From Desulfovibrio oxyclinae DSM 11498 (lineage in GTDB: Bacteria; Desulfobacterota; Desulfovibrionia; Desulfovibrionales; Desulfovibrionaceae): a DNA stretch of 64,000 nt. Location: assembly GCF_000375485.1 (NCBI RefSeq), contig NZ_AQXE01000012.1:36918-100917 (forward strand), given 5' to 3'. The translations under genes and the position numbers were made by a program. The notes below the pieces were generated by a model. The model made no database searches. It worked only from the letters and a program-made list of their open reading frames with translations, and was not told the DNA's origin. How positions within the stretch are numbered: position 1 is the stretch's first letter; every line of letters begins with the position of its first letter. Shown one piece after another: positions 38,914 through 45,422 of the stretch.

Positions 38914-39414
38914 TCAACCTTCGTGCCGCCCGCTCTCTCTTTTCCAACTTTCAACGTAGTCCCGCACCTCTGCGATCATCTCGGAGTCTTCCTTGAAGCG
39001 TTCGGCAAACACGTGCAGGCGAGTCCCCCCGCGCGGAGCGAAGAGACCCTTCACACGGCACCAGTGCGGTTGCAGGACACTGAAGAAATCGTCCAGCATG
39101 GTATTGGTGATGGTCTCCATGAATGACTGGTGATTGCGGAAGGCGAACATATAGAGCTTGAAGCTCTTGGATTCCACTATGCGCTGATCCGGAACGTATT
39201 CCACTATGATGGTGGCAAAGTCCGGCTGGCCGGTCACCGGACATAGCGACGTGTATTCCGGGAACTCGATGGAGACCATATATGGACGGTCGGGATGATT
39301 GTTGGGGAAGGCTTCGAGGATATCCGCCGAAGGCCCCTCAAGTCTGTACCCTGTCTCTCCGCCCTGGCCCAAGGTTTTCAGATGAACAGTCTGATCCTTG
39401 CTCTTGGTGGTCAT
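38914..39414 (-). CDS. queF: NADPH-dependent 7-cyano-7-deazaguanine reductase
   Basis: It reduces preQ0 to preQ1 in queuosine synthesis. The 166-aa protein is the short, single-domain QueF type. It has the catalytic cysteine C58 in EYTSLCPVTGQPD, the following D65, and the QueF motif ESKSFKLYMFAFRNH that binds NADPH. The start at 39414 is preceded by AAAGGAG. It is divergent from the queuosine-precursor transporter gene, and both are presumably co-regulated. No preQ1 riboswitch could be recognised in the intergenic stretch. Confidence 0.95.
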   Translation of the reverse strand: MTTKSKDQTVHLKTLGQGGETGYRLEGPSADILEAFPNNHPDRPYMVSIEFPEYTSLCPVTGQPDFATIIVEYVPDQRIVESKSFKLYMFAFRNHQSFMETITNTMLDDFFSVLQPHWCRVKGLFAPRGGTRLHVFAERFKEDSEMIAEVRDYVESWKRESGRHEG

Positions 39415-39481
39415 GAAAAACTCCTTTGAAGTGAATTTGAAGGGTCCTTTTTGACTTTTCGGGGGCGTACTGGCAAGTCTT

Positions 39482-39500
39482 CGTACAGGTTAATGTACCG
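39482..39500. promoter_or_regulatory. Palindrome between queF and the transporter gene
   Basis: GTACA-N6-TGTAC (in CGTACAGGTTAATGTACCG) is an inverted repeat in the 165-base space between two divergent queuosine genes, a reasonable operator position. No regulator is identified. Confidence 0.3.
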
Positions 39501-39579
39501 CCGGGGACTGTCTTCCCCCAAGCGGGCCGGAGCACCCCGCTCCATCCTTCACGGAATGTTCATCCATCAAGGAGTCGTC

Positions 39580-40221
39580 ATGGAACCTGTTTCCCGCAGG
39601 GGCTTTACCCTGCTCGTGAGCCTGTTCATTGGCTCGCTCGTGGCTGCGGCCTTCATATCGAGCAAAATCGTCACCATTTTCGGACTCGCCGTCCCTGCAG
39701 GAGTGCTGGCTTATTCCGTCACCTTCGCGGCCTCGGACATCATAGGCGAGGTATGGGGACGCGAAAGCGCCTCCGAAGTGGTGCACGCGGGACTGGCGGC
39801 CATGGTGGTCGCCACAATTCTGGCGCATCTCGCCGTCGAATGGCAGGGCGCGGCCTTCTGGACCGGACAGGAGGCCTTCGCGTCCGTCATCGGCAGCACG
39901 CCCCGGATCGTGGCAGCATCGCTTTGCGCCTACTTTGTCAGCCAACGCAACGACGTCTGGCTGTTCCACGTGCTCAGGCGGCTGACGAACGGACGTCACC
40001 TCTGGCTTCGCAACAATCTCTCCACAATGGTTTCACAGCTTCTGGATTCGACCATTTTCGTAACGGTCGCTTTTTGGGGGGTACTGCCCGTGGGTGAGAT
40101 AATCCTTGGCCAATGGGCGGCCAAGATGCTCATAGCAGCCCTTGATACGCCCGTGGTTTACGCCGGAGTTGCTGCACTGCGCAGTCTCGGCACCAAGGCC
40201 GAAGCACAGCCCGCGACATGA
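39580..40221 (+). CDS. Queuosine precursor transporter (YhhQ/COG1738 family)
   Basis: It belongs to the family that imports preQ0 or preQ1. The 213-aa integral membrane protein has about six hydrophobic segments and the family motif TFAASDIIGEVWGRE, with later conserved WLRNNLSTMVSQLLDSTIF. The start at 39580 has CAAGGAG directly upstream; the frame opens earlier at 39451 without a site. It is divergent from queF, which makes the pathway link strong. Confidence 0.88.
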   Translation: MEPVSRRGFTLLVSLFIGSLVAAAFISSKIVTIFGLAVPAGVLAYSVTFAASDIIGEVWGRESASEVVHAGLAAMVVATILAHLAVEWQGAAFWTGQEAFASVIGSTPRIVAASLCAYFVSQRNDVWLFHVLRRLTNGRHLWLRNNLSTMVSQLLDSTIFVTVAFWGVLPVGEIILGQWAAKMLIAALDTPVVYAGVAALRSLGTKAEAQPAT

Positions 40222-40226
40222 TGTAT

Positions 40227-40253
40227 TCGCCCCGCTCTCCACGAGCGGGGCGA
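40227..40253. repeat. Strong hairpin after the transporter gene
   Basis: TCGCCCCGCTC / GAGCGGGGCGA is a perfect 11-bp stem with loop TCCAC, 6 bases after the stop. It has no T run on the + side, so termination is uncertain. Confidence 0.5.
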
Positions 40254-40321
40254 GAAAAATCGGCAGTGGAGACGAGGGCAAAATTCAGCATTTTCATATT
40301 GTTATATTCTTCACAACCCCT

Positions 40322-40349
40322 GAGAGCCCCCGTGCTCTCTAGGTTTTTT
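40322..40349 (+). terminator. Intrinsic terminator upstream of tetR-type gene
   Basis: GAGAGC / GCTCTC stem with loop CCCCGT followed after a few bases by a run of seven T. It lies about 100 bases after the transporter stop and insulates the TetR gene. Confidence 0.5.
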
Positions 40350-40370
40350 AAAAAAGTTGCCCTCCCCCTA

Positions 40371-40398
40371 TTGACATTGATTGATCGATCAATATATC
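40371..40398 (+). promoter_or_regulatory. Promoter of the TetR-family gene
   Basis: TTGACA at 40371-40376 and TATATC at 40393-40398, 16-base spacer, overlapping the first operator. Confidence 0.5.
40377..40396. promoter_or_regulatory. TetR operator site 1
   Basis: TTGATTGA-TCGA-TCAATATA is a dyad between the -35 and -10 boxes. It shares its left arm and centre spacing with site 2, 34 bases downstream, which suggests autorepression by the TetR protein. Confidence 0.5.
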
Positions 40399-40410
40399 AC
40401 TGACTCCAGG

Positions 40411-40430
40411 TTGATTGACGAATCAATCAA
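40411..40430. promoter_or_regulatory. TetR operator site 2
   Basis: TTGATTGA-CGAA-TCAATCAA has perfect 8-base arms with a 4-base centre, lying between the promoter and the TetR start codon. Confidence 0.55.
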
Positions 40431-40459
40431 AAAACCGTCCGGACACAAAGGCTCGTACT

Positions 40460-41047
40460 ATGACAAAGAAGGAATCCATCCTCACGGCTGCCCAGGAAGC
40501 CTTCGGGCAGAATGGGTACTCCAGAACGACGATGAAGGACGTCTCCACACGTGCAAACGTCTCGTTCGGGTTGGTTTCCCACTATTACGGGAATAAGCAA
40601 GACCTGTTCATCGCCGCAGGCTCGGCCATGGTCGACAGTGTGATCGAGCACCTGCGCGAAGCGACCGGAAACGCGAAGAACGGACTGGACGCGATTCATA
40701 ACTACATGACCGCGTATTTCGACTTCACGAACGCACACAGAATGACGTTCCCGGTTCTGTTGCGCTGCTCGCCCTTCTCCCACATCGAGCCGGGGGTGGA
40801 TGCAAGCAGGGTTGCTGAAAAGTTTCAGGTCATTATCGACACCATACGGGAGTGCGTGTCGATGGGAATCACAGATGGTAGCATCAGGGAGATGCCGGTC
40901 GAAGAAGCTTCCCTGATCATCTACGGCAATATTGTCGGTGCCGTAAGGACCAAGCTCCTCACCCCTTACGGCACCGACAATATATACGACGAGACGACGA
41001 AGTTCACACTGCGCAGTCTCAAACCGCAATCCGCCGACTGCGGATAA
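40460..41047 (+). CDS. TetR-family transcriptional regulator
   Basis: The 195-aa protein has an N-terminal TetR helix-turn-helix (about 5-50: ILTAAQEAFGQNGYSRTTMKDV then FGLVSHYYGNKQDLF) and a C-terminal ligand domain with no recognised specificity. I chose the ATG at 40460; a TTG at 40415 in the same frame would sit inside operator site 2. Two palindromic operators lie just upstream, so it probably represses itself. The gene appears less GC-rich than its surroundings and stands apart, hinting at transfer. Its target may be the upstream transporter or the downstream signalling island; this is unknown. Confidence 0.85.
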   Translation: MTKKESILTAAQEAFGQNGYSRTTMKDVSTRANVSFGLVSHYYGNKQDLFIAAGSAMVDSVIEHLREATGNAKNGLDAIHNYMTAYFDFTNAHRMTFPVLLRCSPFSHIEPGVDASRVAEKFQVIIDTIRECVSMGITDGSIREMPVEEASLIIYGNIVGAVRTKLLTPYGTDNIYDETTKFTLRSLKPQSADCG

Positions 41048-41263
41048 GGGTGAAAAAAGATTTTTCGGACACTACGTCAACCGAATTGCCTGGGGCTTCA
41101 AATTTAGGAGCGGCTCGATGCGGGTCCCGCAGTCTCGCATCGAACACCCAAGCGAATTAGCCATCATCGGACACCTCCGAACGGCGACAGAACCGGACCG
41201 CAACCCAATTCTGTACCGACCCCCCTGTCTGATTTGGCCATCAACCGGGCCACCCTCCCGGGA
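41048..41263. other. Non-coding stretch after tetR, with hairpin
   Basis: No convincing gene here. A hairpin with stem CGATGCG / CGCATCG (about 41117-41143) is present. A terminator follows at 41264-41298. The stretch could be the 3' UTR of the TetR gene or carry a small RNA; no promoter is clear. Confidence 0.3.
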
Positions 41264-41298
41264 ACGGGGCGACTCCCAACAGAGTCGTCCCGTTTTTT
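41264..41298 (+). terminator. Intrinsic terminator in the non-coding region
   Basis: Perfect or near-perfect 12-bp stem ACGGGGCGACTC / GAGTCGTCCCGT (one wobble) with T run to 41298. It is 217 bases beyond the tetR stop, so it ends tetR transcription or a small RNA. Confidence 0.8.
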
Positions 41299-41300
41299 AT

Positions 41301-41367
41301 TGTCGCATGTCGCAACACCTGCAACACCATGCTACACTTTGCGACACTTGCGACATCCAATGCAACA
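41301..41367. repeat. Array of phased TGCNACA heptamers, likely activator-binding array
   Basis: Five direct heptamers TGCNACA start at 41320, 41330, 41340, 41349 and 41361 (TGCAACA, TGCTACA, TGCGACA, TGCGACA, TGCAACA), and two inverted copies (TGTCGCA) start at 41301 and 41308. Spacing of 9-12 bases puts most on one face of the DNA helix. The array lies about 100-165 bases upstream of a sigma-54 promoter, the usual position of enhancer-binding-protein sites. This is read directly from the sequence; the protein is unknown. Confidence 0.6.
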
Positions 41368-41464
41368 CTCTCTCCACATCCGCTTTTTTCATTGAGGTCT
41401 ATAGACTTTTTTTAAGCTGTTATAATCAAAGGCATCCCTGCGGATTCATCGTCTGTTGACAGCC

Positions 41465-41481
41465 TTGGCACACACATTGCT
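41465..41481 (+). promoter_or_regulatory. Sigma-54 (-24/-12) promoter of the signalling island
   Basis: TTGGCAC-ACACA-TTGCT fits the consensus TTGGCAC-N5-TTGC without mismatch, 51 bases before the start of the CII-like gene. Transcription would need RpoN and an AAA+ activator, for which the phased array upstream is a candidate binding site. Confidence 0.75.
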
Positions 41482-41531
41482 TTTACCAATCACCGCCTGC
41501 CTGAAGCAGGCAAAAAAGCAATGGAGGAACC

Positions 41532-41837
41532 ATGCTTAGCAAGAGCGTCACCAAGGTTGTTCAGGACTGCATTCTCGACAGCGGTATTCAGGCGAAAGAC
41601 GTCGCCGAAAGAATCGGAAAGCCCTACTCCACTCTCATGAGGGAAATCAATCCGTTCGACTCCAGCGCGAAGCTTGGAGCGGAGACCTTGCTCGACATCG
41701 TCCGTGTCACCAAGGACACACGCCCGCTCCGGTTCATGGCCGCAGAAATGGGATTCGCACTGGAACCCGCTTCGCGCGATGAATCTTCCTATAATAATTA
41801 CGCAGGGGATGTTTACGAAACCGCGGAAGCGGGCTAG
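41532..41837 (+). CDS. CII-family small regulatory protein
   Basis: The 101-aa protein resembles the phage CII/CP76-like regulatory family: a helix-turn-helix region around KDVAERIGKPYSTLMREIN, then AKLGAETLLDIVRVTKDTRPLRFMAAEMGF (about 46-75), as in chromosomal CII-type proteins of Desulfovibrio. It has a paralogue at the far end of the island (56098-56394) sharing KPYSTL, NPFD, AKLGAET and DI.RVT. A sigma-54 promoter lies upstream and AATGGAGG precedes the ATG. Being first in the operon, it may control the island or couple it to nutrient state. The family call is moderate; DNA binding is inferred from the motif. Confidence 0.6.
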   Translation: MLSKSVTKVVQDCILDSGIQAKDVAERIGKPYSTLMREINPFDSSAKLGAETLLDIVRVTKDTRPLRFMAAEMGFALEPASRDESSYNNYAGDVYETAEAG

Positions 41838-41885
41838 ATTTCCCGCAGGGTGCGATCCAGTACCCGAAAAAGCAGCGGGAGAACC

Positions 41886-42932
41886 ATGCCCAGCGTTCCG
41901 GTTTCGTCCATGCGGACCGCGCTCATCACGATTCTGACGTCCCTGCTTCTGTTCGCATGTACTGGCGAACAGCAGGAAGAGCGGACGTTCACTGCGGAGC
42001 GCAGACAACTCGGCCATACCGCCGATCGCATTGAAACCAACCTCGACGCCATACGGCGCGAGGCCAGCCAACTCGCCGAGGCTGTTCTGCAAGCCAAGAA
42101 GAATTGGCAAGGACCGCCCGATGCCGAGACCGTATCCAGATACCGCCTGGACGAAAGCGGTGTCTTTTACAAGCACGTCAAGAACGGCAACTCTTCACTC
42201 TGGGTTTCGGGCCATGCGCCTCTGAACGACAGAGTGAAGAACGCCGTTTTCTGGAGCGAAGGGGCGGAGGATGCGCTTCAGGAGGCCTGTCGCAGCCATC
42301 GGGCCGTGGTTCAGGCCTATTTCAACAGCGCCGATTCGCTCAATCGCATCTACCCGCCATTCGACAGTCTCGCCCTGTTCCCCGCCGGCGTGGACATCAC
42401 CACATTCAATTTCTATTACCTCGCCGACAGGCAACACAATCCGGAGCGCAATGCCGTCTGGGTTCCCAAGCCCTATGTCGATCCTGCGGGACGCGGCTGG
42501 ATGATTTCCGCCATCGCTCCCGTCTATGAAAACGACACCCTGCTTGGCGTCGTCGGTCTCGACGTGACCATCAGGACGCTTGCGGAGCGCTTCCTTACCG
42601 GAGCGGATCTCGACACGATTCTCGTGGACCACAATGGGGTTGTCATTGCCGGACGTGAGGAACTGCTCTCCCTGCTCTGCCTGCCGCCGCTGCAGGACTT
42701 CAAATATTTCGATTCAGTACGGCAGGACACGTTCCGCACCGAGGACTACAACCTGCGCAAAAGCCGGTGCAGAAACATCCGCTCCGCGACGCTCCCGCTC
42801 CTTGAGGGCACTTCCCGAATGGAATCCACCCGCACCAAGGGACGCAAGACGATTTTCCTGTCAGAACAGATCGAAGGGCTCGACTGGACGCTGATACGAG
42901 TGATCCAGCCTGACGGCAGGGAGGTTTCGTGA
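41886..42932 (+). CDS. dCache-domain sensory lipoprotein
   Basis: The 348-aa protein has a lipoprotein signal (lipobox LFAC, C25) and a periplasmic dCache-like ligand domain with the segments FNFYYLADRQHNPERN, AVWVPKPYVDPAGRGWMIS and APVYENDTLLGVVGLDV. No kinase or transmitter part is present, so it must signal through another protein; the hybrid kinase starting at 42929, whose start overlaps its stop (GTGA), is the obvious partner. I chose the ATG at 41886 for the GGGAG upstream. Ligand identity cannot be read. It is an unusual lipoprotein-plus-kinase arrangement. Confidence 0.7.
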   Translation: MPSVPVSSMRTALITILTSLLLFACTGEQQEERTFTAERRQLGHTADRIETNLDAIRREASQLAEAVLQAKKNWQGPPDAETVSRYRLDESGVFYKHVKNGNSSLWVSGHAPLNDRVKNAVFWSEGAEDALQEACRSHRAVVQAYFNSADSLNRIYPPFDSLALFPAGVDITTFNFYYLADRQHNPERNAVWVPKPYVDPAGRGWMISAIAPVYENDTLLGVVGLDVTIRTLAERFLTGADLDTILVDHNGVVIAGREELLSLLCLPPLQDFKYFDSVRQDTFRTEDYNLRKSRCRNIRSATLPLLEGTSRMESTRTKGRKTIFLSEQIEGLDWTLIRVIQPDGREVS

Positions 42933-44992
42933 CCCCGCGCACCTATGGCTCCCGCTTTATTCTTGCGAGTTTTTTTGCCGTAATCATTCTGCTTTATGCC
43001 GGTGCGGTGGGCGTAACCATTTTCGTGGTCTCCGATACGCTGGAGATGCAGGAAAAAAATCTTCTGGAGAATGCGCGGCACACCGGCCGCCATCTGGAAC
43101 TGCGCCAGCGACATTTCGTGGAAGACCTCAAGAGCTTCACCGCGCTGGGATTCTTCGAGGGCTTCATCGACAGCGAAGACAGCATGGATCAGGCGACGGC
43201 CCGGCTCAAGCGATTCTACGCGCGCCATCAGAACCAGATTCGCCGGATAACGGTTCAGGACACCAATGGCCGCTGGGCCAGCATCCTCAGGACGCAGGAC
43301 AATTATTATCTCATTTCCCGCGACCAGGAGTACGGCCCGCTGCTCTACCGCAACAAGACGTTCAAGACCTTCAGGCAGGGCGAAGAGGCCAGCCACGTCA
43401 TTCCCGTCATGAACGAAAAAGGCCGGGTGGACTACCGCGTCATCGTCACCACAAGCCTTCCGGACATGTTCCGGTCCGAACTCGGACACATCTACCTGAC
43501 ACCGAACAGCAGACTCTGGGTCACGGACTGCTCCGGCAGCATCATCTATTCCAGCGATCAAGAGTCAGGAAGGACTTTCAGCGGTCTCATTCCCGAGGCC
43601 GTTGCCGACGACATCGCCTCGGAAATATGCATGGGCTATGAAGGGCGCAGGCAGCACGCGGTGGACGGCGACGACAGCACCTTCCTCACCTCGTTTTATC
43701 CGATCCGCACCGCCAGCGACACTTTCGGGCTGGCGTTTTCCATGAACCGCAGCTCGCTGTACGGAAACATCCTCGACGAAGCGCTCGCACTGGCAGGACT
43801 CTTTTCCATAGCGCTCGTCGTTTCCGTCATTTTTTTCCGTACGCTGCTGCGACAACGCGAGGAGGCTGCAAAACAGGCCGGCATCGCCAGCAAGGCCAAG
43901 AGCCGATTCCTCGCCAACGTCAGCCACGAAATTCGCACGCCCATGAACGCCATCTCGGGGATGGCCCAGCTTCTGGACCGCGACACGACGCTGAACGAAT
44001 CCCAGCGGGAAAACGTGCGCATGATTCTTACTGCCACCGACAACATGATGGAAATCATCAACGACGTGCTGGACATTTCGCGCATTGAGGAAGGCAGGCT
44101 GGACCTCGCACCGGTCCCCGCCGACCTGCGCCGGATGGTTTCGGAGCTGGTAGAGATGCATGCGGTGACGGCGCAACAGAAAGGCGTACAGGTGGAAAAG
44201 GTTTTCAAGGACACCCCGCGATGGGTGCGCGTCGATCCCCTGCGCCTGCGTCAGGTCCTCATCAATCTCATCGGAAACGCCGTGAAGTACACCGACGTTG
44301 GCACGGTTACCGTGACCGTGGCGGACGAAGGAGCCGGACACAAGGTGGGCACTCGCAAGGTCCGCTTCACAGTGAGCGACAGCGGCGTAGGCATCTCCGA
44401 CGAGGACATGGAACGCATCTTCACCCCCTTTACGCAGGGCAGCGACGAGACGAGACGTTACGGCGGTTCGGGCCTCGGCCTTGCCATCTCCAATCGGCTG
44501 CTGCGCCTCATGGGCAGTCACATCGAAGCCACCAGCGCGCCCGGTCGCGGCAGCACTTTCGAATTCACTCTTGAGCTTTCACCGGCCGAGCCCGCCACGA
44601 CAAAGGCTGCTGCCGCCGAGAAGGAGCATTCATCCATGGACGAGACCCGCGTTCTCATAGCCGAAGACATGCCCATGAACCGCCTGCTGCTTGAAAAAAG
44701 CCTCGGCTCCATGGGCATCCGCAACGTCGAATGCGTCGGCAACGGCGAAGAAGCGGTGGAAAAGGCCCTGAGCGGTCAGTACGACTATATCCTGATGGAC
44801 GTCCGAATGCCGGTCATGGATGGTCTCGAAGCGTCCCGGCGCATCCGGTCCGCAGGCATCGAGACGCCCATCATCGCACTCACGGCACAGGCGATGGAAG
44901 AAGACCGTAAAGCCTGTCTGGACGCAGGGATGAACGCTTATCTGCCCAAGCCGTACAAACTGGATGACCTTCGCGAAATATTTGAGAAGTAA
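42929..44992 (+). CDS. Hybrid histidine kinase with periplasmic sensor and receiver
   Basis: This is a transmembrane phosphorelay kinase. The 687-aa protein starts at a GTG overlapping the lipoprotein stop. It has a first helix (about 9-31), a periplasmic Cache-like domain (about 35-280), a second helix (about 283-307), a HisKA with H333 (ANVSHEIRTPMN), a HATPase with the NLIGNAVKY, DSGVGI and GSGLGL motifs, and a C-terminal receiver with acceptor D624 (YILMDVRMPVMDG). The phosphate would pass to the HPt protein encoded next at 45095. Input might come with the upstream lipoprotein. Confidence 0.93.
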   Translation: MTPRTYGSRFILASFFAVIILLYAGAVGVTIFVVSDTLEMQEKNLLENARHTGRHLELRQRHFVEDLKSFTALGFFEGFIDSEDSMDQATARLKRFYARHQNQIRRITVQDTNGRWASILRTQDNYYLISRDQEYGPLLYRNKTFKTFRQGEEASHVIPVMNEKGRVDYRVIVTTSLPDMFRSELGHIYLTPNSRLWVTDCSGSIIYSSDQESGRTFSGLIPEAVADDIASEICMGYEGRRQHAVDGDDSTFLTSFYPIRTASDTFGLAFSMNRSSLYGNILDEALALAGLFSIALVVSVIFFRTLLRQREEAAKQAGIASKAKSRFLANVSHEIRTPMNAISGMAQLLDRDTTLNESQRENVRMILTATDNMMEIINDVLDISRIEEGRLDLAPVPADLRRMVSELVEMHAVTAQQKGVQVEKVFKDTPRWVRVDPLRLRQVLINLIGNAVKYTDVGTVTVTVADEGAGHKVGTRKVRFTVSDSGVGISDEDMERIFTPFTQGSDETRRYGGSGLGLAISNRLLRLMGSHIEATSAPGRGSTFEFTLELSPAEPATTKAAAAEKEHSSMDETRVLIAEDMPMNRLLLEKSLGSMGIRNVECVGNGEEAVEKALSGQYDYILMDVRMPVMDGLEASRRIRSAGIETPIIALTAQAMEEDRKACLDAGMNAYLPKPYKLDDLREIFEK

Positions 44993-45094
44993 CCCGATAC
45001 GCACGGCGCGAAAATCATGTTGCCCCAGCGGCAATTGCGATACCTTCAGCCCCGGCAGTCGCGCCTCAACCATTCAACGGATGACGGAGCATGC

Positions 45095-45403
45095 ATGTTA
45101 CGCAAGATCACTCAGGAATATTACATCCGTGAATTCCAGCTGGGCCCCGAGGATGTGGATGATTTGATTCAGGCGGCGGAGAGCACCCTGCGTGACAGCG
45201 TCGCGGCACTGTCAAAGTGCATTGCGGAGGACGCATCGGAACAGTCGGTTCGCGAAGCGGCTCACGCGCTCAAGGGGAACCTGATGAACATGGGCCTTGA
45301 ACCGCAGGCCGAACAGGCACGGCTCATTGAAGCCGCTTCCGGCGACCTGGACGAAGCTGCGCCGCTTTTCGAGAAGCTCCGGCAGGAACTGGGCACATTT
45401 TGA
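45095..45403 (+). CDS. HPt histidine phosphotransfer protein
   Basis: The 102-aa protein has a four-helix HPt pattern with the phosphorylatable histidine H57 in EAAHALKGNLMNMG. It can take phosphate from the receiver of the upstream hybrid kinase and pass it to the stand-alone receivers downstream. I chose the ATG at 45095 with CGGAG upstream; a longer frame starting at 45017 lacks a site. It lies between the hybrid kinase and the REC-PAS kinase, 19 bases before the latter. Confidence 0.85.
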   Translation: MLRKITQEYYIREFQLGPEDVDDLIQAAESTLRDSVAALSKCIAEDASEQSVREAAHALKGNLMNMGLEPQAEQARLIEAASGDLDEAAPLFEKLRQELGTF

Positions 45404-45422
45404 AGCTGCGGGAGACACCCTG

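Noticed and set aside
41301..41367. CRISPR-like repeat array
   Set aside because: Units are only 7-10 bases and have no unique spacers of 30 bases or more; they fit a protein-binding array.
41118..41459. Open frame of 113 aa in the region upstream of the first CII-like gene
   Set aside because: It runs through the terminator and the phased repeat array, has no ribosome-binding site and no known motif.
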